DNA from: Azonexus sp. R2A61
GTDB taxonomy: Bacteria; Pseudomonadota; Gammaproteobacteria; Burkholderiales; Rhodocyclaceae
Assembly: GCF_021401135.1 (NCBI RefSeq)
Contig: NZ_JACBFO010000007.1
Span: 62,001 to 126,000, forward strand
Direction: 5' to 3'
Length of the DNA stretch: 64,000 nucleotides
This document shows, one piece after another, positions 21,295-31,874 of this stretch. The notes beneath the pieces are model-generated. The model ran no database searches, had not been told where the DNA came from, and saw only the letters and a program-made list of their open reading frames with translations. Each line of letters starts with the position of its first letter. Positions within the stretch are counted from its first letter, which is position 1. Made by a program: the position numbers and the translations under genes.

Positions 21295-23580
21295 TTAAAA
21301 GACGGTACCCAACTGGAACTGGAAGGACTCTGTCTTGTCGGTTTCCTTCTTGTTGAGCGGGAAGCCGATACTGAACTTGAGCGGACCGACCGGCGACAAC
21401 CAGGCGGCAGAAATACCCGTCGAATACCTCAACTGCCCAAGATCCAGGGTTTCGCCGGACGCGTATACCTGCCCGGCATCAAAGAACAAGCCAATACGGG
21501 CTGCACTTTCCATTCCAGGCATGCCCCACAGCAACTCAGTGTTGGCAACGATACGTCTGTTACCGCCAACCCGGTACTCCGTACCAGTCACGGGATCCGG
21601 CTCAACTCGGCCAAGGCTGGATGTCTTGTAGCCACGAACCGAGGTGATGCCACCGGCAAAATAGTTTTTGAAGAACGGCAAATCCATATTGCCAATACCA
21701 TTGCCGTAACCAACTTCACCGTTAAGCATCAAGGTGAACCGCTTGCTCAGCGGAATGTAATGCTGAAGCTGGTAATTTGCCTTGTAGTAAGTCAGGTCGC
21801 CACCGGGAATAGCCACCTCGATGCCGGCTTTCTGATAGGTGCCGCGGGTCGGGAAGAAATAGCTGTCCTTGCCGTCACTGACCCAGTTCACCGTGACCGG
21901 CAGTGAAAGATTGGTTTCGCCATAATCGCGAACATAGTTCTGATAGCGTGTCGGACTGGTCTGGTCGACAGAAATCGAGGTCGAGTCCACCGCCAGGCCT
22001 ACGCTGATCGATTCTTTCTCGCCAATCGGAAAGCCCAGGCGGATACCGGCACCCGTAGACACGGACTTGTAGTAAGCGACCGCCAGATTCTGCGTATTGA
22101 CGGTCCGCTGGTAGATGTCGAAGCCCTGGCTGACGCCGTCCGGTGTGAAGTACGGATTGGTGTAGGAAAAGGCGTAGGTCCGGTAACTTTTCGCCGAATT
22201 GACCTGGATCGAGACGTTATTGCCGCTTCCCAGGAAATTATTCTGGGAAATAGAACCTGACAGGATGAACTTGTCGGTACTGGAGGTACCGACACCAAGC
22301 ATCAAATTGCCCGTCGGCTTTTCGACGACATTCAGATTGACATCGAGTTGATCCGACGTGCCAGGGACAGGCGGCGTCTCCACCGTGACTTCGCTGAAGA
22401 AGCCAAGGCGGTCAATACGCTGGCGCGAATTAGCGACCTTGTCGGCATCGTACCAACCGCCTTCCATCTGACGGATTTCGCGTCGAACGACCTCGTCCCG
22501 CGTTTTCGTGTTGCCGGTAACATTGACCCGCCGGACGTAAACCCGCTTGCCTGGATCAACGAACACGGTAAAAGCCACCAGATGCTTTTCCTTGTCGATT
22601 TCCGGTGCTGCATTGACGTTGGCGAAGGCGTAGCCTTCCTGCCCGAGGCGGTCGCTGATCGCCTTGGTGGAAGCGTTGAGGCGCTCGCGGGAAAAGACGT
22701 CGCCGGCACGTACCTGAACCAGCTTCTTCAGTTCGCTTTCCGGAATGTTGAAATCGCCGGCCAACTTGACTGACGAAACCTTGTAACGCTCACCCTCGGT
22801 AATGCCGACCGTGATGTACACGTCACGCTTGTCCGGAGAAATGGATACCTGGGTCGATTCGACATTGAACTCCAGATAACCCTGATCCAGATAGAAGGAC
22901 TTGAGCTTTTCCAGATCACCGGAGAGCTTCTGGCGGGAATACTGATCGTTCTTCGTGTACCAGGTCAGCAAGCCGGGCGTCGTCAACTCGAAGCGCGACA
23001 ACAATTCCTTTTCGGAAAAGGCCTTCGCGCCGACGATGTTGATCTGCTTGATTTTGGCGGCGTCGCCTTCCTCAATATTGAAATTGATGCCAACCCGGTT
23101 GCGCTCAAGCGGCGTGACGGTTGTCGTGATCGTTGCCGAATATTTACCGCGCGACAGATACTGCCGTTTCAGTTCCTGCTCGGCCTTGTCGAGCAGCGAA
23201 CGGTCGAAGATGCGGCCTTCGGCGATGCCGGTTTCCTTGAGCGCCTTGAGGATGACGTCCTTGTCGAATTCTTTCAGGCCAACGAAATTCAGATTGGCGA
23301 TTGCCGGCCGTTCCTGGACGACGACAACCATCACATCCTTTTCGACCTCGATCCGGACATCCTTGAAGAAACCGGTCGCAAACAGCGATTTGATGGACTG
23401 CGCCGCCTTGTCGTCGTTGAGGGTATCGCCGACCTTGACCGGCAGATAGCTGAACACCGTACCGGCTTCGGTACGCTGGATACCCTCGACGCGGATGTCC
23501 TTGACGGTAAACGGCTCGAACGCCATCACCGGCAGCGAAAACAGCCCGGTAATCAGGACGGACAACAAGGATTTCTTCAT
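21295..23580 (-). CDS. bamA: Outer membrane protein assembly factor BamA
   Basis: BamA is the central pore of the BAM machine that folds and inserts outer-membrane beta barrels. The 761-residue protein has a signal peptide ending VMA, five periplasmic POTRA domains (about 22-420) and a 16-strand barrel, with the conserved ITSVRGY motif near residue 650 and a C-terminal Phe that marks barrel substrates. It lies between rseP (3-base gap) and skp, the standard order. Base composition is visibly less GC-rich than flanking enzymes. Confidence 0.97.
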   Translation of the reverse strand: MKKSLLSVLITGLFSLPVMAFEPFTVKDIRVEGIQRTEAGTVFSYLPVKVGDTLNDDKAAQSIKSLFATGFFKDVRIEVEKDVMVVVVQERPAIANLNFVGLKEFDKDVILKALKETGIAEGRIFDRSLLDKAEQELKRQYLSRGKYSATITTTVTPLERNRVGINFNIEEGDAAKIKQINIVGAKAFSEKELLSRFELTTPGLLTWYTKNDQYSRQKLSGDLEKLKSFYLDQGYLEFNVESTQVSISPDKRDVYITVGITEGERYKVSSVKLAGDFNIPESELKKLVQVRAGDVFSRERLNASTKAISDRLGQEGYAFANVNAAPEIDKEKHLVAFTVFVDPGKRVYVRRVNVTGNTKTRDEVVRREIRQMEGGWYDADKVANSRQRIDRLGFFSEVTVETPPVPGTSDQLDVNLNVVEKPTGNLMLGVGTSSTDKFILSGSISQNNFLGSGNNVSIQVNSAKSYRTYAFSYTNPYFTPDGVSQGFDIYQRTVNTQNLAVAYYKSVSTGAGIRLGFPIGEKESISVGLAVDSTSISVDQTSPTRYQNYVRDYGETNLSLPVTVNWVSDGKDSYFFPTRGTYQKAGIEVAIPGGDLTYYKANYQLQHYIPLSKRFTLMLNGEVGYGNGIGNMDLPFFKNYFAGGITSVRGYKTSSLGRVEPDPVTGTEYRVGGNRRIVANTELLWGMPGMESAARIGLFFDAGQVYASGETLDLGQLRYSTGISAAWLSPVGPLKFSIGFPLNKKETDKTESFQFQLGTVF

Positions 23581-23583
23581 CGT

Positions 23584-24951
23584 TCAGCCGCCGAAAAGGC
23601 GATTCAAGTCATTAAAAAATGCAAAAGCCATCAGCACGAACAAGATGGACAGGCCGACCTGCTGGGCGACCGCCAAAGCCCGCTCTGAGAGCGGCTTGCG
23701 CCTGACGACTTCGATCATATGATACATCAAATGCCCGCCATCCAGCACCGGGATGGGAAGCAGGTTCAAGACCCCGAGACTGATGCTGACCAGCGCCATG
23801 AACTTGATGTAGTAGTCGATCCCCATGCGGGCCGACTGACCGGCGTAATCGGCAATCGTCACCGGACCGGAAAGGTTCTTCCAGGAAACTTCGCCAACCA
23901 GCATCTTGCCTAGCATGACCAGGCTGAAAACCGATTTGTCCCAGGTTTCGCGAAATGCCCTGACGCCCGCTTCAAAAAAGCTGTAACGAACGACGGTGCT
24001 GAATTCGCGACGGGGCATCTCCGACTCGGCCAGCGCAATACCGATACGACCGATACGCTGCCCGCGCTCGGAAATCGCATCGGGAACAACGTCGACCGCA
24101 AGACGCTGTCCAGCGCGATCGACGACCAGGGTCAGCGGGCGTTCCGCTGCCTGTCGAATGCCAAGCACCGCCTCGTGCCACCAGGCGACCGGCTTGCCAT
24201 CGACTTCGACGATACGGTCTCCGCTCTGCAGGCCCGCCCGCGCGGCAGGGCCATCCGGCTCGACTTTTCCGATTTGCGCCGGCAACTGCGGACGATAGAA
24301 GCGCACCCCGAGCCGCTCCAGACCATCGCCCTCCCAACCCTCTTCAGCGACGGCATCGAGAAGCAGACGTCGCGCGGCCGGCTCGCCATTCTCGCCGACG
24401 ATCTGCAGCTCGACGGCATCCCGGGATGCCGCCTTCTTCAGCAACAACCAACGAAAATCTTCCCAGGTCCGCACCGGCTCGCCATCGAGCGCACGCACCT
24501 GGTCGCCGTTGCGCAAACCGGCCATGGCCGCCGGGGACTGTGCCGGCGGGTCGCCGACGATGGGCAGCAGTTCGCTGCCGCCAACCATGAAGATGGCCCA
24601 GTAAAGGACGATAGCCAGCACAAAGTTGGCCAATGGCCCGGCAGCGACGATCAGGCTGCGCTTGCCGACGGACTGCCGGTTGAAGGCGCGGTATCGCTCC
24701 TCGACGGGCACTTCGCCCTCCTGCTCATCGAGCATCTTGACGTAACCGCCAAGCGGGAAGGCGCTGAGCGCCCATTCCGTGCCGTCGCGCCCCAGGCGTT
24801 TCTGCCAGACCACCGGTCCGAAACCGATCGAGAAGCGCAACACCTTGACGCCGCACCAACGCGCGGCCAGATAATGCCCGAACTCGTGAACAACGATCAG
24901 AACACCGAGGACGACGGCAAAAGCCGCCAGATAGAACGGCAGCTCGCTCAC
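23584..24951 (-). CDS. rseP: Site-2 intramembrane protease RseP
   Basis: RseP cuts the anti-sigma factor RseA inside the membrane to release sigma-E under envelope stress. The 455-residue protein has the zinc HEFGH motif at residues 22-26 in the first transmembrane span, two periplasmic PDZ domains (about 125-290), and the third zinc ligand in [12 protein letters not shown] near residue 405. The start is GTG, overlapping the dxr stop as GTGA. Gene order dxr-rseP-bamA is conserved across proteobacteria. A GTCGACCGCA word lies at 24091. Confidence 0.96.
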   Translation of the reverse strand: MSELPFYLAAFAVVLGVLIVVHEFGHYLAARWCGVKVLRFSIGFGPVVWQKRLGRDGTEWALSAFPLGGYVKMLDEQEGEVPVEERYRAFNRQSVGKRSLIVAAGPLANFVLAIVLYWAIFMVGGSELLPIVGDPPAQSPAAMAGLRNGDQVRALDGEPVRTWEDFRWLLLKKAASRDAVELQIVGENGEPAARRLLLDAVAEEGWEGDGLERLGVRFYRPQLPAQIGKVEPDGPAARAGLQSGDRIVEVDGKPVAWWHEAVLGIRQAAERPLTLVVDRAGQRLAVDVVPDAISERGQRIGRIGIALAESEMPRREFSTVVRYSFFEAGVRAFRETWDKSVFSLVMLGKMLVGEVSWKNLSGPVTIADYAGQSARMGIDYYIKFMALVSISLGVLNLLPIPVLDGGHLMYHMIEVVRRKPLSERALAVAQQVGLSILFVLMAFAFFNDLNRLFGG

Positions 24952-26141
24952 GCGAAAGCCGCCTCCGCAACCAGTTGCTCCGCCAGTCGACGAGCCGCTG
25001 CGTCCGCATCGACCACCTCGCCGAGCGAACTTTCCGGCAAGGCCGGCATGGCGCCGAGCACGGCTTCGTTGAGCCGGGCAATCCCCAGAAACGGCAGGCG
25101 TTCGGCCAGGAAGGCCGCAACCGCCACTTCGTTTGCCGCATTCAGGATGGCCGGCGCGGTTCCGCCTGCAGCGATGGCGTCATAGGCCAACTGCAGACAA
25201 CGGAAACGCTCGAAGTCCGGTGCCTGAAAATCCAGGCGGCCGATCCTGAACAGGTCCAGCGCCTCGACGCCGGCGGCGATCCGCTCGGGCCAGGCCATGG
25301 CATAGGCGATCGGCGTGCGCATATCGGGATTGCCGAGTTGGGCGAGCACCGATCCGTCGCTGTATTGCACGGCAGAATGAACCACGCTCTGCGGATGAAC
25401 GACCACCTGGATCAATTCGGGCGGTGCGTCAAACAACCAGCAGGCCTCGATCACCTCCAGCCCCTTGTTCATCATGGTCGCCGAATCGACCGAAATCTTG
25501 CGTCCCATGCTCCAGTTCGGATGGGCACAGGCCTGTGCCGGCGTTACCGACTGTAAATCGGCCAGCGAGGCATTGCGGAACGGACCACCGGAAGCGGTCA
25601 GCAGGATGCGTTGCACGCCGGCGGCCGTCAGCCCTCTGGAAAAATCGGCGGGCAAGGCCTGGAAAATCGCATTATGTTCGCTGTCAACCGGAAGCAATAC
25701 GGCGCCATGGGCGCGTACTGCGCGCATGAAAAGTTCGCCAGCCATCACCAGCACTTCCTTGTTGGCGAGCAGGATACGCCGGCCGGACTCGGCCGCCGCC
25801 AAGGTCGGCGCCAGACCCGCGGCCCCGACGATCGCCGCCATCACCATGTCGGCTTCAGGCAGCGTTGCGGCGGCGACCAGCGCGGCTTCGCCATGCAGGA
25901 CCTCGGTCTTGCTCCCCTGCTCACGCAACAGCCGGTTTGCCTCGGCCGCCGACCCGGCATCGCCGAGTACTGCCAGCAAGGGTGAAAACTCGAGGCAATC
26001 GGCGACCAGCCGCTCGATCTGGCGATGCGCCGTCAACGCGACAACCCGGTAACGATCCGGATGACGACGCACGACATCCAGCGTGGACTGCCCAATCGAT
26101 CCGGAAGCACCCAGAATGGTGATGCCCTGGCGCCGGCTCAT
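24948..26141 (-). CDS. dxr: 1-deoxy-D-xylulose 5-phosphate reductoisomerase
   Basis: Dxr makes 2-C-methylerythritol 4-phosphate, the committed step of the MEP isoprenoid pathway; the next gene but one upstream, uppS, uses the product. The protein is 397 residues from the ATG at 26141. It shows the NADPH-binding [31 protein letters not shown], the metal and substrate loop [13 protein letters not shown], and [14 protein letters not shown] three codons upstream is possible but the ATG gives the usual ATGA overlap with cdsA. Confidence 0.95.
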   Translation of the reverse strand: MSRRQGITILGASGSIGQSTLDVVRRHPDRYRVVALTAHRQIERLVADCLEFSPLLAVLGDAGSAAEANRLLREQGSKTEVLHGEAALVAAATLPEADMVMAAIVGAAGLAPTLAAAESGRRILLANKEVLVMAGELFMRAVRAHGAVLLPVDSEHNAIFQALPADFSRGLTAAGVQRILLTASGGPFRNASLADLQSVTPAQACAHPNWSMGRKISVDSATMMNKGLEVIEACWLFDAPPELIQVVVHPQSVVHSAVQYSDGSVLAQLGNPDMRTPIAYAMAWPERIAAGVEALDLFRIGRLDFQAPDFERFRCLQLAYDAIAAGGTAPAILNAANEVAVAAFLAERLPFLGIARLNEAVLGAMPALPESSLGEVVDADAAARRLAEQLVAEAAFA

Positions 26142-26944
26142 GCCAGCCACCCGAGCAGCAGCGCCAGCATCGGCAAAGCCGCCGTATGGCTGTCGATCCG
26201 GTCGAGCACCCCGCCGTGCCCGGGCAGTAGCTGACTGCTGTCCTTCAGCCCGACCTGGCGCTTGAGCATCGACTCGAACAGATCGCCCATGATCGACACC
26301 AGGGTCAGCAAAGGCATGACGACCATGAGAATGAGGATTCGCCCAGCATCGACACCGACCAATGCGATCTGGGATGAGACCGCCAGCACGGTGACCGTGG
26401 CCATGGCACCCCAGGCCCCTTCCCAGGTCTTGCCCGGGCTGATGTTGGGCGCCAGCTTGCGACGGCCAAAGGCGCGCCCGAAGAAATAAGCGGCGATATC
26501 GGCCAGCGCAACGAGCAGCAAGGCAGCGAATAGCCAGCCGGGCGAGTTTTCCCGCAAGGCAATCAAGGCATACCAGGTCGGCAAGAGGACGATCAACCCG
26601 ACCGGCAGCATTCGCCAGGCGGACAGGCCCTGCCAGCGGTTACGCAGCCAGAACGGCACCAGACAGAGCCAGAATGCCGCGGAGAGCAACATCGAAAACA
26701 GACCGGCATCCGCCAGTTGACCGGGCGTCAGCCCCAGTATCGCAACCAGCAGCAGCAAGGCAACCAGCACGCCGAAGCCCCACTGGCCGACAACCGGAAA
26801 AGCAGCCAGCCGGGCGAATTCCCACGCGGCAACGGCGGTGATGGCAGCCGTCAGCAGCATCCAGGCTCGGGGATCGAGCAGGAAAATGGCGGGAATCAAC
26901 AGTGCCGCGATGACCAGCGCGGTGATCACGCGCGTTCTAAGCAT
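26138..26944 (-). CDS. cdsA: Phosphatidate cytidylyltransferase
   Basis: CdsA makes CDP-diacylglycerol from phosphatidic acid and CTP for all phospholipids. The 268-residue inner-membrane protein has about eight hydrophobic spans and the family signature near its C-terminus, [36 protein letters not shown] (residues quoted in parts: [29 protein letters not shown]). ATG at 26944 overlaps uppS by 8 bases. Confidence 0.95.
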   Translation of the reverse strand: MLRTRVITALVIAALLIPAIFLLDPRAWMLLTAAITAVAAWEFARLAAFPVVGQWGFGVLVALLLLVAILGLTPGQLADAGLFSMLLSAAFWLCLVPFWLRNRWQGLSAWRMLPVGLIVLLPTWYALIALRENSPGWLFAALLLVALADIAAYFFGRAFGRRKLAPNISPGKTWEGAWGAMATVTVLAVSSQIALVGVDAGRILILMVVMPLLTLVSIMGDLFESMLKRQVGLKDSSQLLPGHGGVLDRIDSHTAALPMLALLLGWLA

Positions 26945-27698
26945 TCGGGGTGTCCGATAACTGCTCGCTGGTCCGTCCGAACCGGCGTTCGCGCTGCTGG
27001 TAGGAGGCAATGGCCTTGTCGAACTCGGTCGCGTTGAAATCCGGCCACAGCGTCGGCGTGAAATAAAACTCGGTATAAGCCAGTTGCCAGAGCAGGAAGT
27101 TGCTGATGCGCTCTTCGCCACCGGTGCGGATGAAGAGGTCCGGCTCGGGCGCGAAATGCATCGACAGACGGCTTTCAAGATCGGCTTCGGACCACCCGCC
27201 GGCCTGATCGGCTTTTTCCGTCGCCAGGCGGTTGACCGCCTGCATGATGTCCCAGCGACCGCCGTAGTTGGCGGCAATCGTCAGCTCGAGGGCGGTATTG
27301 CCGGCGGTCTGCGCTTCCGCCTGGCGGATCAGTTGCTGCAGCGGTTCGTCGAAACGCGCGAGATCGCCGATCACGCGCAACCGGACGCCGTTGCGATCGA
27401 GTTTTTCGACTTCCTGCTGCAGGGCCTTGACGAACAACTGCATCAGCAGGCTGACCTCTTCCTGCGGTCGACGCCAGTTTTCCGAGGAAAAGGCGAACAA
27501 GGTCAGGTAACGGATGCCGCGCTCCAGGCAGCTGCGCACCATCTCGCGAACCAGTTCGACGCCCTTGACGTGACCGGCCACCCGCGGCAGGAAGCGCTTC
27601 TTGGCCCAGCGCCCGTTGCCATCCATGATCACGGCGACGTGACGAGGCACCTCCGCCACAGACGGGACATCCCGCGTCGAACTCGAAAAGAGGGCCAT
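26937..27698 (-). CDS. uppS: Undecaprenyl diphosphate synthase
   Basis: UppS (IspU) extends farnesyl diphosphate to C55 undecaprenyl diphosphate, the lipid carrier for peptidoglycan and O-antigen. The 253-residue cis-prenyltransferase shows [16 protein letters not shown] with the catalytic Asp, the [11 protein letters not shown] segment, and the C-terminal [19 protein letters not shown] and [14 protein letters not shown] motifs. It lies 23 bases after frr and overlaps cdsA. Confidence 0.96.
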   Translation of the reverse strand: MALFSSSTRDVPSVAEVPRHVAVIMDGNGRWAKKRFLPRVAGHVKGVELVREMVRSCLERGIRYLTLFAFSSENWRRPQEEVSLLMQLFVKALQQEVEKLDRNGVRLRVIGDLARFDEPLQQLIRQAEAQTAGNTALELTIAANYGGRWDIMQAVNRLATEKADQAGGWSEADLESRLSMHFAPEPDLFIRTGGEERISNFLLWQLAYTEFYFTPTLWPDFNATEFDKAIASYQQRERRFGRTSEQLSDTPNA

Positions 27699-27721
27699 TC
27701 AGGCGTTCTGCTGCGCCGGGG

Positions 27722-28279
27722 TCAGATCTGCATCAGCTCGGCCTCTTTGGCGGCGAGCATCTTGTCGACTTCGGCGACGTACTTGTCGGTCAGCTTCTGG
27801 ATATCGTCCTGCGCCTTGCGCTCGGCATCCTCGGGGATCTCCCCCTTCTTCAGGGCATCCTTCAGGTGATTGTTGGCATCGCGACGAAGATTGCGGATCG
27901 CCACCTTGGCCCCCTCGCCTTCATTCTTGACGACCTTGATCATTTCCTTGCGCCGCTCTTCGGTCAGCGCCGGCATCGGCACGCGGATCAGGTCACCCTG
28001 GGTGGCCGGATTGAGGCCGAGATCGGAATCGCGAATGGCTTTCTCGACCTTCTGGACCATGTTCTTTTCCCAGGCCTGGACGCCCAGCGTACGGGCATCG
28101 ACCAGGGTGATGTTGGCAACCTGATTTACCGGCACCGGCGAGCCGTAATAATCGACCATCACATGATCGAGCAGGCCGGTATGCGCGCGGCCGGTACGGA
28201 CTTTCAGCAGGTCGTTCTTCAGGGCTTCCAAAGACTTCTGCATCTTGCCTTCGGCGCTCTTCTTGGTTTCGGCAATCAT
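27722..28279 (-). CDS. frr: Ribosome recycling factor
   Basis: Frr splits post-termination ribosomes together with EF-G. From the ATG at 28279 it is 185 residues, the exact family length. Marks include [36 protein letters not shown] and the C-terminal [18 protein letters not shown] helix. GAGGAGAGACAA precedes the start. A longer in-frame start 14 codons upstream is rejected because it lacks a ribosome site and exceeds family length. Confidence 0.96.
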   Translation of the reverse strand: MIAETKKSAEGKMQKSLEALKNDLLKVRTGRAHTGLLDHVMVDYYGSPVPVNQVANITLVDARTLGVQAWEKNMVQKVEKAIRDSDLGLNPATQGDLIRVPMPALTEERRKEMIKVVKNEGEGAKVAIRNLRRDANNHLKDALKKGEIPEDAERKAQDDIQKLTDKYVAEVDKMLAAKEAELMQI

Positions 28280-28289
28280 TTGTCTCTCC

Positions 28290-29006
28290 TCAGCAATAGA
28301 CCAGCGTCCCCTCGTCCTCACCGCAGACCACGCGCTTCAGCGCGCCGGACTTGAAGATCGAGAAAACGTTGATCGGCAGTTTCTGATCGCGGCACAGCGC
28401 AAAAGCCGTCGCGTCCATGACCGCGAGATTCTTCGAGATCGCTTCGTTGAAGCTGATCTTGTCGTAGCGGGTTGCGGCGGGATCCTTTTTCGGATCGGCG
28501 GTATAGATACCGTCAACCTTGGTCGCCTTCAGCACGATCTCCGCGCCGATTTCCGAACCGCGCAGGGCTGCAGCGGTATCGGTGGTGAAGAAGGGGTTGC
28601 CGGTACCGGCACCGAAAATCACGATCTTGCCTTCTTCAAGGTAGCGGATGGCCTTGCCGCGGATGTACGGCTCGATCACCTGCTCGATATTCAGGGCCGA
28701 CTGCACACGGGCATTCAGACCGCATTGACGCATTGCGTCGGATAGCGCCATGGCGTTCATCACCGTGGCCAGCATGCCCATGTAATCCGCAGTGGCGCGA
28801 TCCATCCCGGTAGCCGTACCGGCCATGCCGCGGAAGATGTTGCCACCGCCGATCACGACGCCGATTTCCACACCCAGGTCGGCGACCGCCTTGATCTCCG
28901 CACAGATTCCCGCGATCACCTGCGGGTTGATCCCGTAGGCATCGCTGCCCATCAGGGCCTCGCCGGAGAGTTTGAGGAGGATGCGCTTGTACTTGGGTGC
29001 GGTCAT
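28290..29006 (-). CDS. pyrH: Uridylate kinase
   Basis: PyrH phosphorylates UMP to UDP in pyrimidine synthesis. The 238-residue amino-acid-kinase-fold protein shows [39 protein letters not shown] and the uridine-binding [16 protein letters not shown]. The ATG at 29006 follows AAGGAAAGCCG. It lies 10 bases before frr and 25 after tsf, the usual rpsB-tsf-pyrH-frr order. Confidence 0.96.
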   Translation of the reverse strand: MTAPKYKRILLKLSGEALMGSDAYGINPQVIAGICAEIKAVADLGVEIGVVIGGGNIFRGMAGTATGMDRATADYMGMLATVMNAMALSDAMRQCGLNARVQSALNIEQVIEPYIRGKAIRYLEEGKIVIFGAGTGNPFFTTDTAAALRGSEIGAEIVLKATKVDGIYTADPKKDPAATRYDKISFNEAISKNLAVMDATAFALCRDQKLPINVFSIFKSGALKRVVCGEDEGTLVYC

Positions 29007-29031
29007 CGGCTTTCCTTTCCAGGAATGTTTT

Positions 29032-29931
29032 TTATTTCTTGGCAGCAGCAGCGGCAGCCTGGGCGGCGACTTCGGCGGCGAAATCGTCAACCTTCTTTTC
29101 GATGCCTTCGCCGACGATGTACAGCGTGAAACCGGCAACGGAAGCGCCCTTGGCCTTCAGCAACTGCTCGATCGTCTGCTTGCCGTCTTCGGCCTTGACG
29201 AAAACCTGGCCGAGCAAGGTGACGTCCTTCAGGTACTTCTGCACGGTACCTTCGGCGATCTTTTCCAGCATCGCTTCCGGCTTGCCGGCTTCACGGGCCT
29301 TTTCAATGGCAACGCGGCGCTCGGTATCCAGCAGTTCAGCGGAAACGCCCGAGGCATCCAGCGACTTCGGCTTGGAAGCAGCGATATGCATCGCCAGATC
29401 CTTGCCCAGTTGCTCGTCGCCACCGACGACATCGACCAGAACGCCAACCTTGGCGCCACCGTGGATGTAGGAAACCAGCTTGCCTTGCGCGGCGCAACGG
29501 ACGAAGCGACGGATCGTCATGTTCTCGCCGATCTTGCCAACCAGCGCCGAGCGGGTCGACTCGACCGTACCCTCGCCCATCGGCAGTTCGGACAACGCAG
29601 CGACATCAGCCGGGTTCTTGTCGGCGACCAGTGCGGCACAGCCGTTGGCCAGCGCGATGAATTCGTCGTTCTTGGCGACGAAGTCGGTTTCCGAATTGAC
29701 TTCGATGATCGCGCCGGTCTTGCCGTCGGCTGAAATGCTGATCGCGACGATGCCTTCAGCGGCAACGCGGGCAGCGGCCTTGGAAGCCTTGTTGCCCAGC
29801 TTGACGCGAAGGATTTCCTCGGCCTTGGCCATGTCGCCGTCGGCTTCGGTCAGCGCCTTCTTGCATTCCATCATCGGGGCGTCGGTCTTGCCACGCAGTT
29901 CCGCCACCATGCTTGCGGTGATTGCCGCCAT
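29032..29931 (-). CDS. tsf: Elongation factor Ts
   Basis: EF-Ts exchanges GDP for GTP on EF-Tu. The 299-residue protein has the N-terminal UBA-like domain ([19 protein letters not shown]), the EF-Tu-contacting [13 protein letters not shown] motif (about residues 79-92), the core subdomains and a C-terminal module ending in an Ala/Lys tail. AGGAGAAAGAAC precedes the ATG. It follows rpsB by 63 bases that contain a hairpin. Confidence 0.96.
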   Translation of the reverse strand: MAAITASMVAELRGKTDAPMMECKKALTEADGDMAKAEEILRVKLGNKASKAAARVAAEGIVAISISADGKTGAIIEVNSETDFVAKNDEFIALANGCAALVADKNPADVAALSELPMGEGTVESTRSALVGKIGENMTIRRFVRCAAQGKLVSYIHGGAKVGVLVDVVGGDEQLGKDLAMHIAASKPKSLDASGVSAELLDTERRVAIEKAREAGKPEAMLEKIAEGTVQKYLKDVTLLGQVFVKAEDGKQTIEQLLKAKGASVAGFTLYIVGEGIEKKVDDFAAEVAAQAAAAAAKK

Positions 29932-29957
29932 GTTCTTTCTCCTGAGCTTTTGAGACG

Positions 29958-29979
29958 GGCGGGAGCCTGAACTCCCGCC
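29958..29979. terminator. Intercistronic hairpin between rpsB and tsf
   Basis: GGCGGGAG and CTCCCGCC form an 8-bp stem with a 6-base loop in the 63-base gap. No U-run follows on the minus strand, so it may be a partial attenuator or an RNA-processing or stability element rather than a full terminator. Confidence 0.45.
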
Positions 29980-29994
29980 GTTACAACTAGATGA

Positions 29995-30741
29995 TTACTC
30001 GGCTGCTTCTTCGACTTCGACGAATTCGTCGTCGCCGCCGGCAGCGACGATGTCGGCGACAACCTGGCTGCGACCTTCGAGGATCGCATCGGCCACACCG
30101 CGGGCGTACAGCTGGATGGCGCGCGAAGAGTCGTCGTTACCCGGAATGACGTAATCGACGCCGTCCGGAGAGTGGTTGGTATCGACCACGCCGATGACCG
30201 GAATACCCAGCTTCTGGGCTTCGGTGATGGCAATCTTGTGGTAGCCGACGTCGATGACGAAGATGGCGTCCGGCAGACCAGCCATGTCCTTGATGCCGCC
30301 GATCGACTTCTGCAGCTTTTCCAGTTCGCGACGGAAGGTCAGGGCTTCCTTCTTGGACATCTTTTCCAGGTCGCCGGCTTCGACGGCCAGTTCCATGTCC
30401 TTGAGACGCTTGATCGAGGTCTTGACCGTCTTGAAGTTGGTCAGCATGCCGCCCAGCCAGCGCTGGTCAACATACGGAGCACCGGCGCGCGCGGCTTCTT
30501 CGGCGAGGATTTCGCGAGCCTGGCGCTTGGTGCCGACAAACAGGATGTTGCCGCGATTGGCGGCCAGCTTCTTCACGAAAGCCATGGCTTCGTTGTACTT
30601 GGCCAGGGTCTTTTCGAGGTTGACGATGTGAATCTTGTTGCGGGCACCGAAGATGTACGGGGCCATCTTGGGGGACCAGAAACGGGTCTGGTGGCCGAAG
30701 TGGACACCGGCTTCCAGCATTTCGCGCATGGTAACGGACAT
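29995..30741 (-). CDS. rpsB: 30S ribosomal protein S2
   Basis: S2 sits on the back of the small ribosomal subunit. The 248-residue protein begins [20 protein letters not shown] and carries [37 protein letters not shown] and [17 protein letters not shown], followed by a short acidic C-terminal tail. Its 5' leader has a potential pseudoknot touching the ribosome site, fitting the autoregulation known for S2 in Gammaproteobacteria. Confidence 0.97.
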   Translation of the reverse strand: MSVTMREMLEAGVHFGHQTRFWSPKMAPYIFGARNKIHIVNLEKTLAKYNEAMAFVKKLAANRGNILFVGTKRQAREILAEEAARAGAPYVDQRWLGGMLTNFKTVKTSIKRLKDMELAVEAGDLEKMSKKEALTFRRELEKLQKSIGGIKDMAGLPDAIFVIDVGYHKIAITEAQKLGIPVIGVVDTNHSPDGVDYVIPGNDDSSRAIQLYARGVADAILEGRSQVVADIVAAGGDDEFVEVEEAAE

Positions 30742-30748
30742 TGCATAA

Positions 30749-30825
30749 CTCCTATTAAGGGTTGAACCGCCATCCGCCGCCAACGTCCGACGCCTATTGC
30801 GACGAACACCCTTAATCGGCGGATG
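30749..30825 (-). ncRNA. Candidate S2-responsive leader with pseudoknot in rpsB mRNA
   Basis: Reading the minus-strand mRNA, CAUCCGCCG (30825-30817) can pair with CGGCGGAUG (30779-30771). The adjoining AUUAAGGG (30816-30809) can pair with CCCUUAAU (30761-30754), which directly abuts the AGGAG ribosome site (30753-30749). The two helices interlock in the order B'-A'-B-A, an H-type pseudoknot. Both arms are perfect. Leaders with a pseudoknot near the start site mediate S2 autogenous control in enterobacteria; the same role here is inferred. Confidence 0.6.
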
Positions 30826-30896
30826 TGAGGATTTGACCGCCCGCAACACGCGGACAGCCGTTTTTTCCAGCCGGACAGGCCGGGAAAAACCTGCGG

Positions 30897-30905
30897 ATTA
30901 TAGCA
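30897..30905 (-). promoter_or_regulatory. Extended -10 promoter of rpsB
   Basis: On the minus strand TGCTATAAT is a perfect extended -10 element about 150 bases before rpsB. No good -35 is visible (best hexamer is weak), as is common with TGn promoters. Confidence 0.6.
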
Positions 30906-31070
30906 GAATGGCCGATGAATAGAAGTCTCCGACGTATTTCCCGGGATCCCGCGGGGAACCCCGGAAGCCCCACGCGGACAAAGACCTGGCGAGGCAGACG
31001 AACCCGACGGTCTTTGCGTCGCCCCACCCCTTTCCTTTATCCTTGCTGCTTTGAAATCTCCCGAATCCCC

Positions 31071-31874
31071 ATGAGCATCACGATCAAGACGGCCGAAGAC
31101 GTTGCCAAAATGCGCATCGCCTGCCGGCTCGCTGCCGAAGTCCTCGACTACATCGAACCCTATGTCAAGGCCGGCGTCACCACCGAAGAGATCGACCGGC
31201 TCTGCCACGACTACATGGTCGATGTGCAGGGCTGCATCCCGGCACCGCTGAACTACGCGCCGTCGGGCTACGACCCTTATCCGAAATCGATCTGCACCTC
31301 GATCAACCAGCAGGTCTGCCATGGCGTGCCTAGCGACCGGGTGCTGAAGAACGGGGACATCATCAACCTCGACATCACGACGATCAAGGACGGCTACCAC
31401 GGCGACACCAGCCGCATGTTCATCGTCGGCGAGGGCTCGATCCAGGCCAGGCGGCTGTGCGAGATCACTTTCGAATGCATGTGGCTGGGCATTTCGGTCG
31501 TTCGTCCGGGTGGCCATCTCGGCGATATCGGCGCGATCATCCAGAAGCATGCTGAGAAGAACGGCTATTCGGTGGTCCGCGAATTCTGCGGTCACGGTAT
31601 CGGCAAGAAATTCCACGAAGACCCGCAGGTCCTGCACTACGGCAAGACCGGTACCGGTGTCCGTCTCGAGCCCGGCATGATCTTCACGATCGAGCCGATG
31701 ATCAACGCCGGCAAGGCGGCGATCCGCGAGATGCCCGACGGCTGGACGATCGTCACCAAGGATCGCAGCCTGTCCGCGCAATGGGAACACACGGTGCTGG
31801 TCACCGAAACCGGTTACGAGGTACTGACGGTCTCCGACGGCAGCCGCCCGAAGCCCGACTGGATCACGCCGTGA
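31071..31874 (+). CDS. map: Methionine aminopeptidase type I
   Basis: Map removes the N-terminal Met from nascent proteins. The 267-residue protein shows the five metal ligands in context: the two Asp of [22 protein letters not shown], His in [14 protein letters not shown], Glu in [11 protein letters not shown] and Glu in [14 protein letters not shown] chose [11 protein letters not shown] at 31071. The upstream in-frame extension covers the rpsB promoter region and has no family match. It is divergent from rpsB, a common arrangement. Confidence 0.95.
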   Translation: MSITIKTAEDVAKMRIACRLAAEVLDYIEPYVKAGVTTEEIDRLCHDYMVDVQGCIPAPLNYAPSGYDPYPKSICTSINQQVCHGVPSDRVLKNGDIINLDITTIKDGYHGDTSRMFIVGEGSIQARRLCEITFECMWLGISVVRPGGHLGDIGAIIQKHAEKNGYSVVREFCGHGIGKKFHEDPQVLHYGKTGTGVRLEPGMIFTIEPMINAGKAAIREMPDGWTIVTKDRSLSAQWEHTVLVTETGYEVLTVSDGSRPKPDWITP

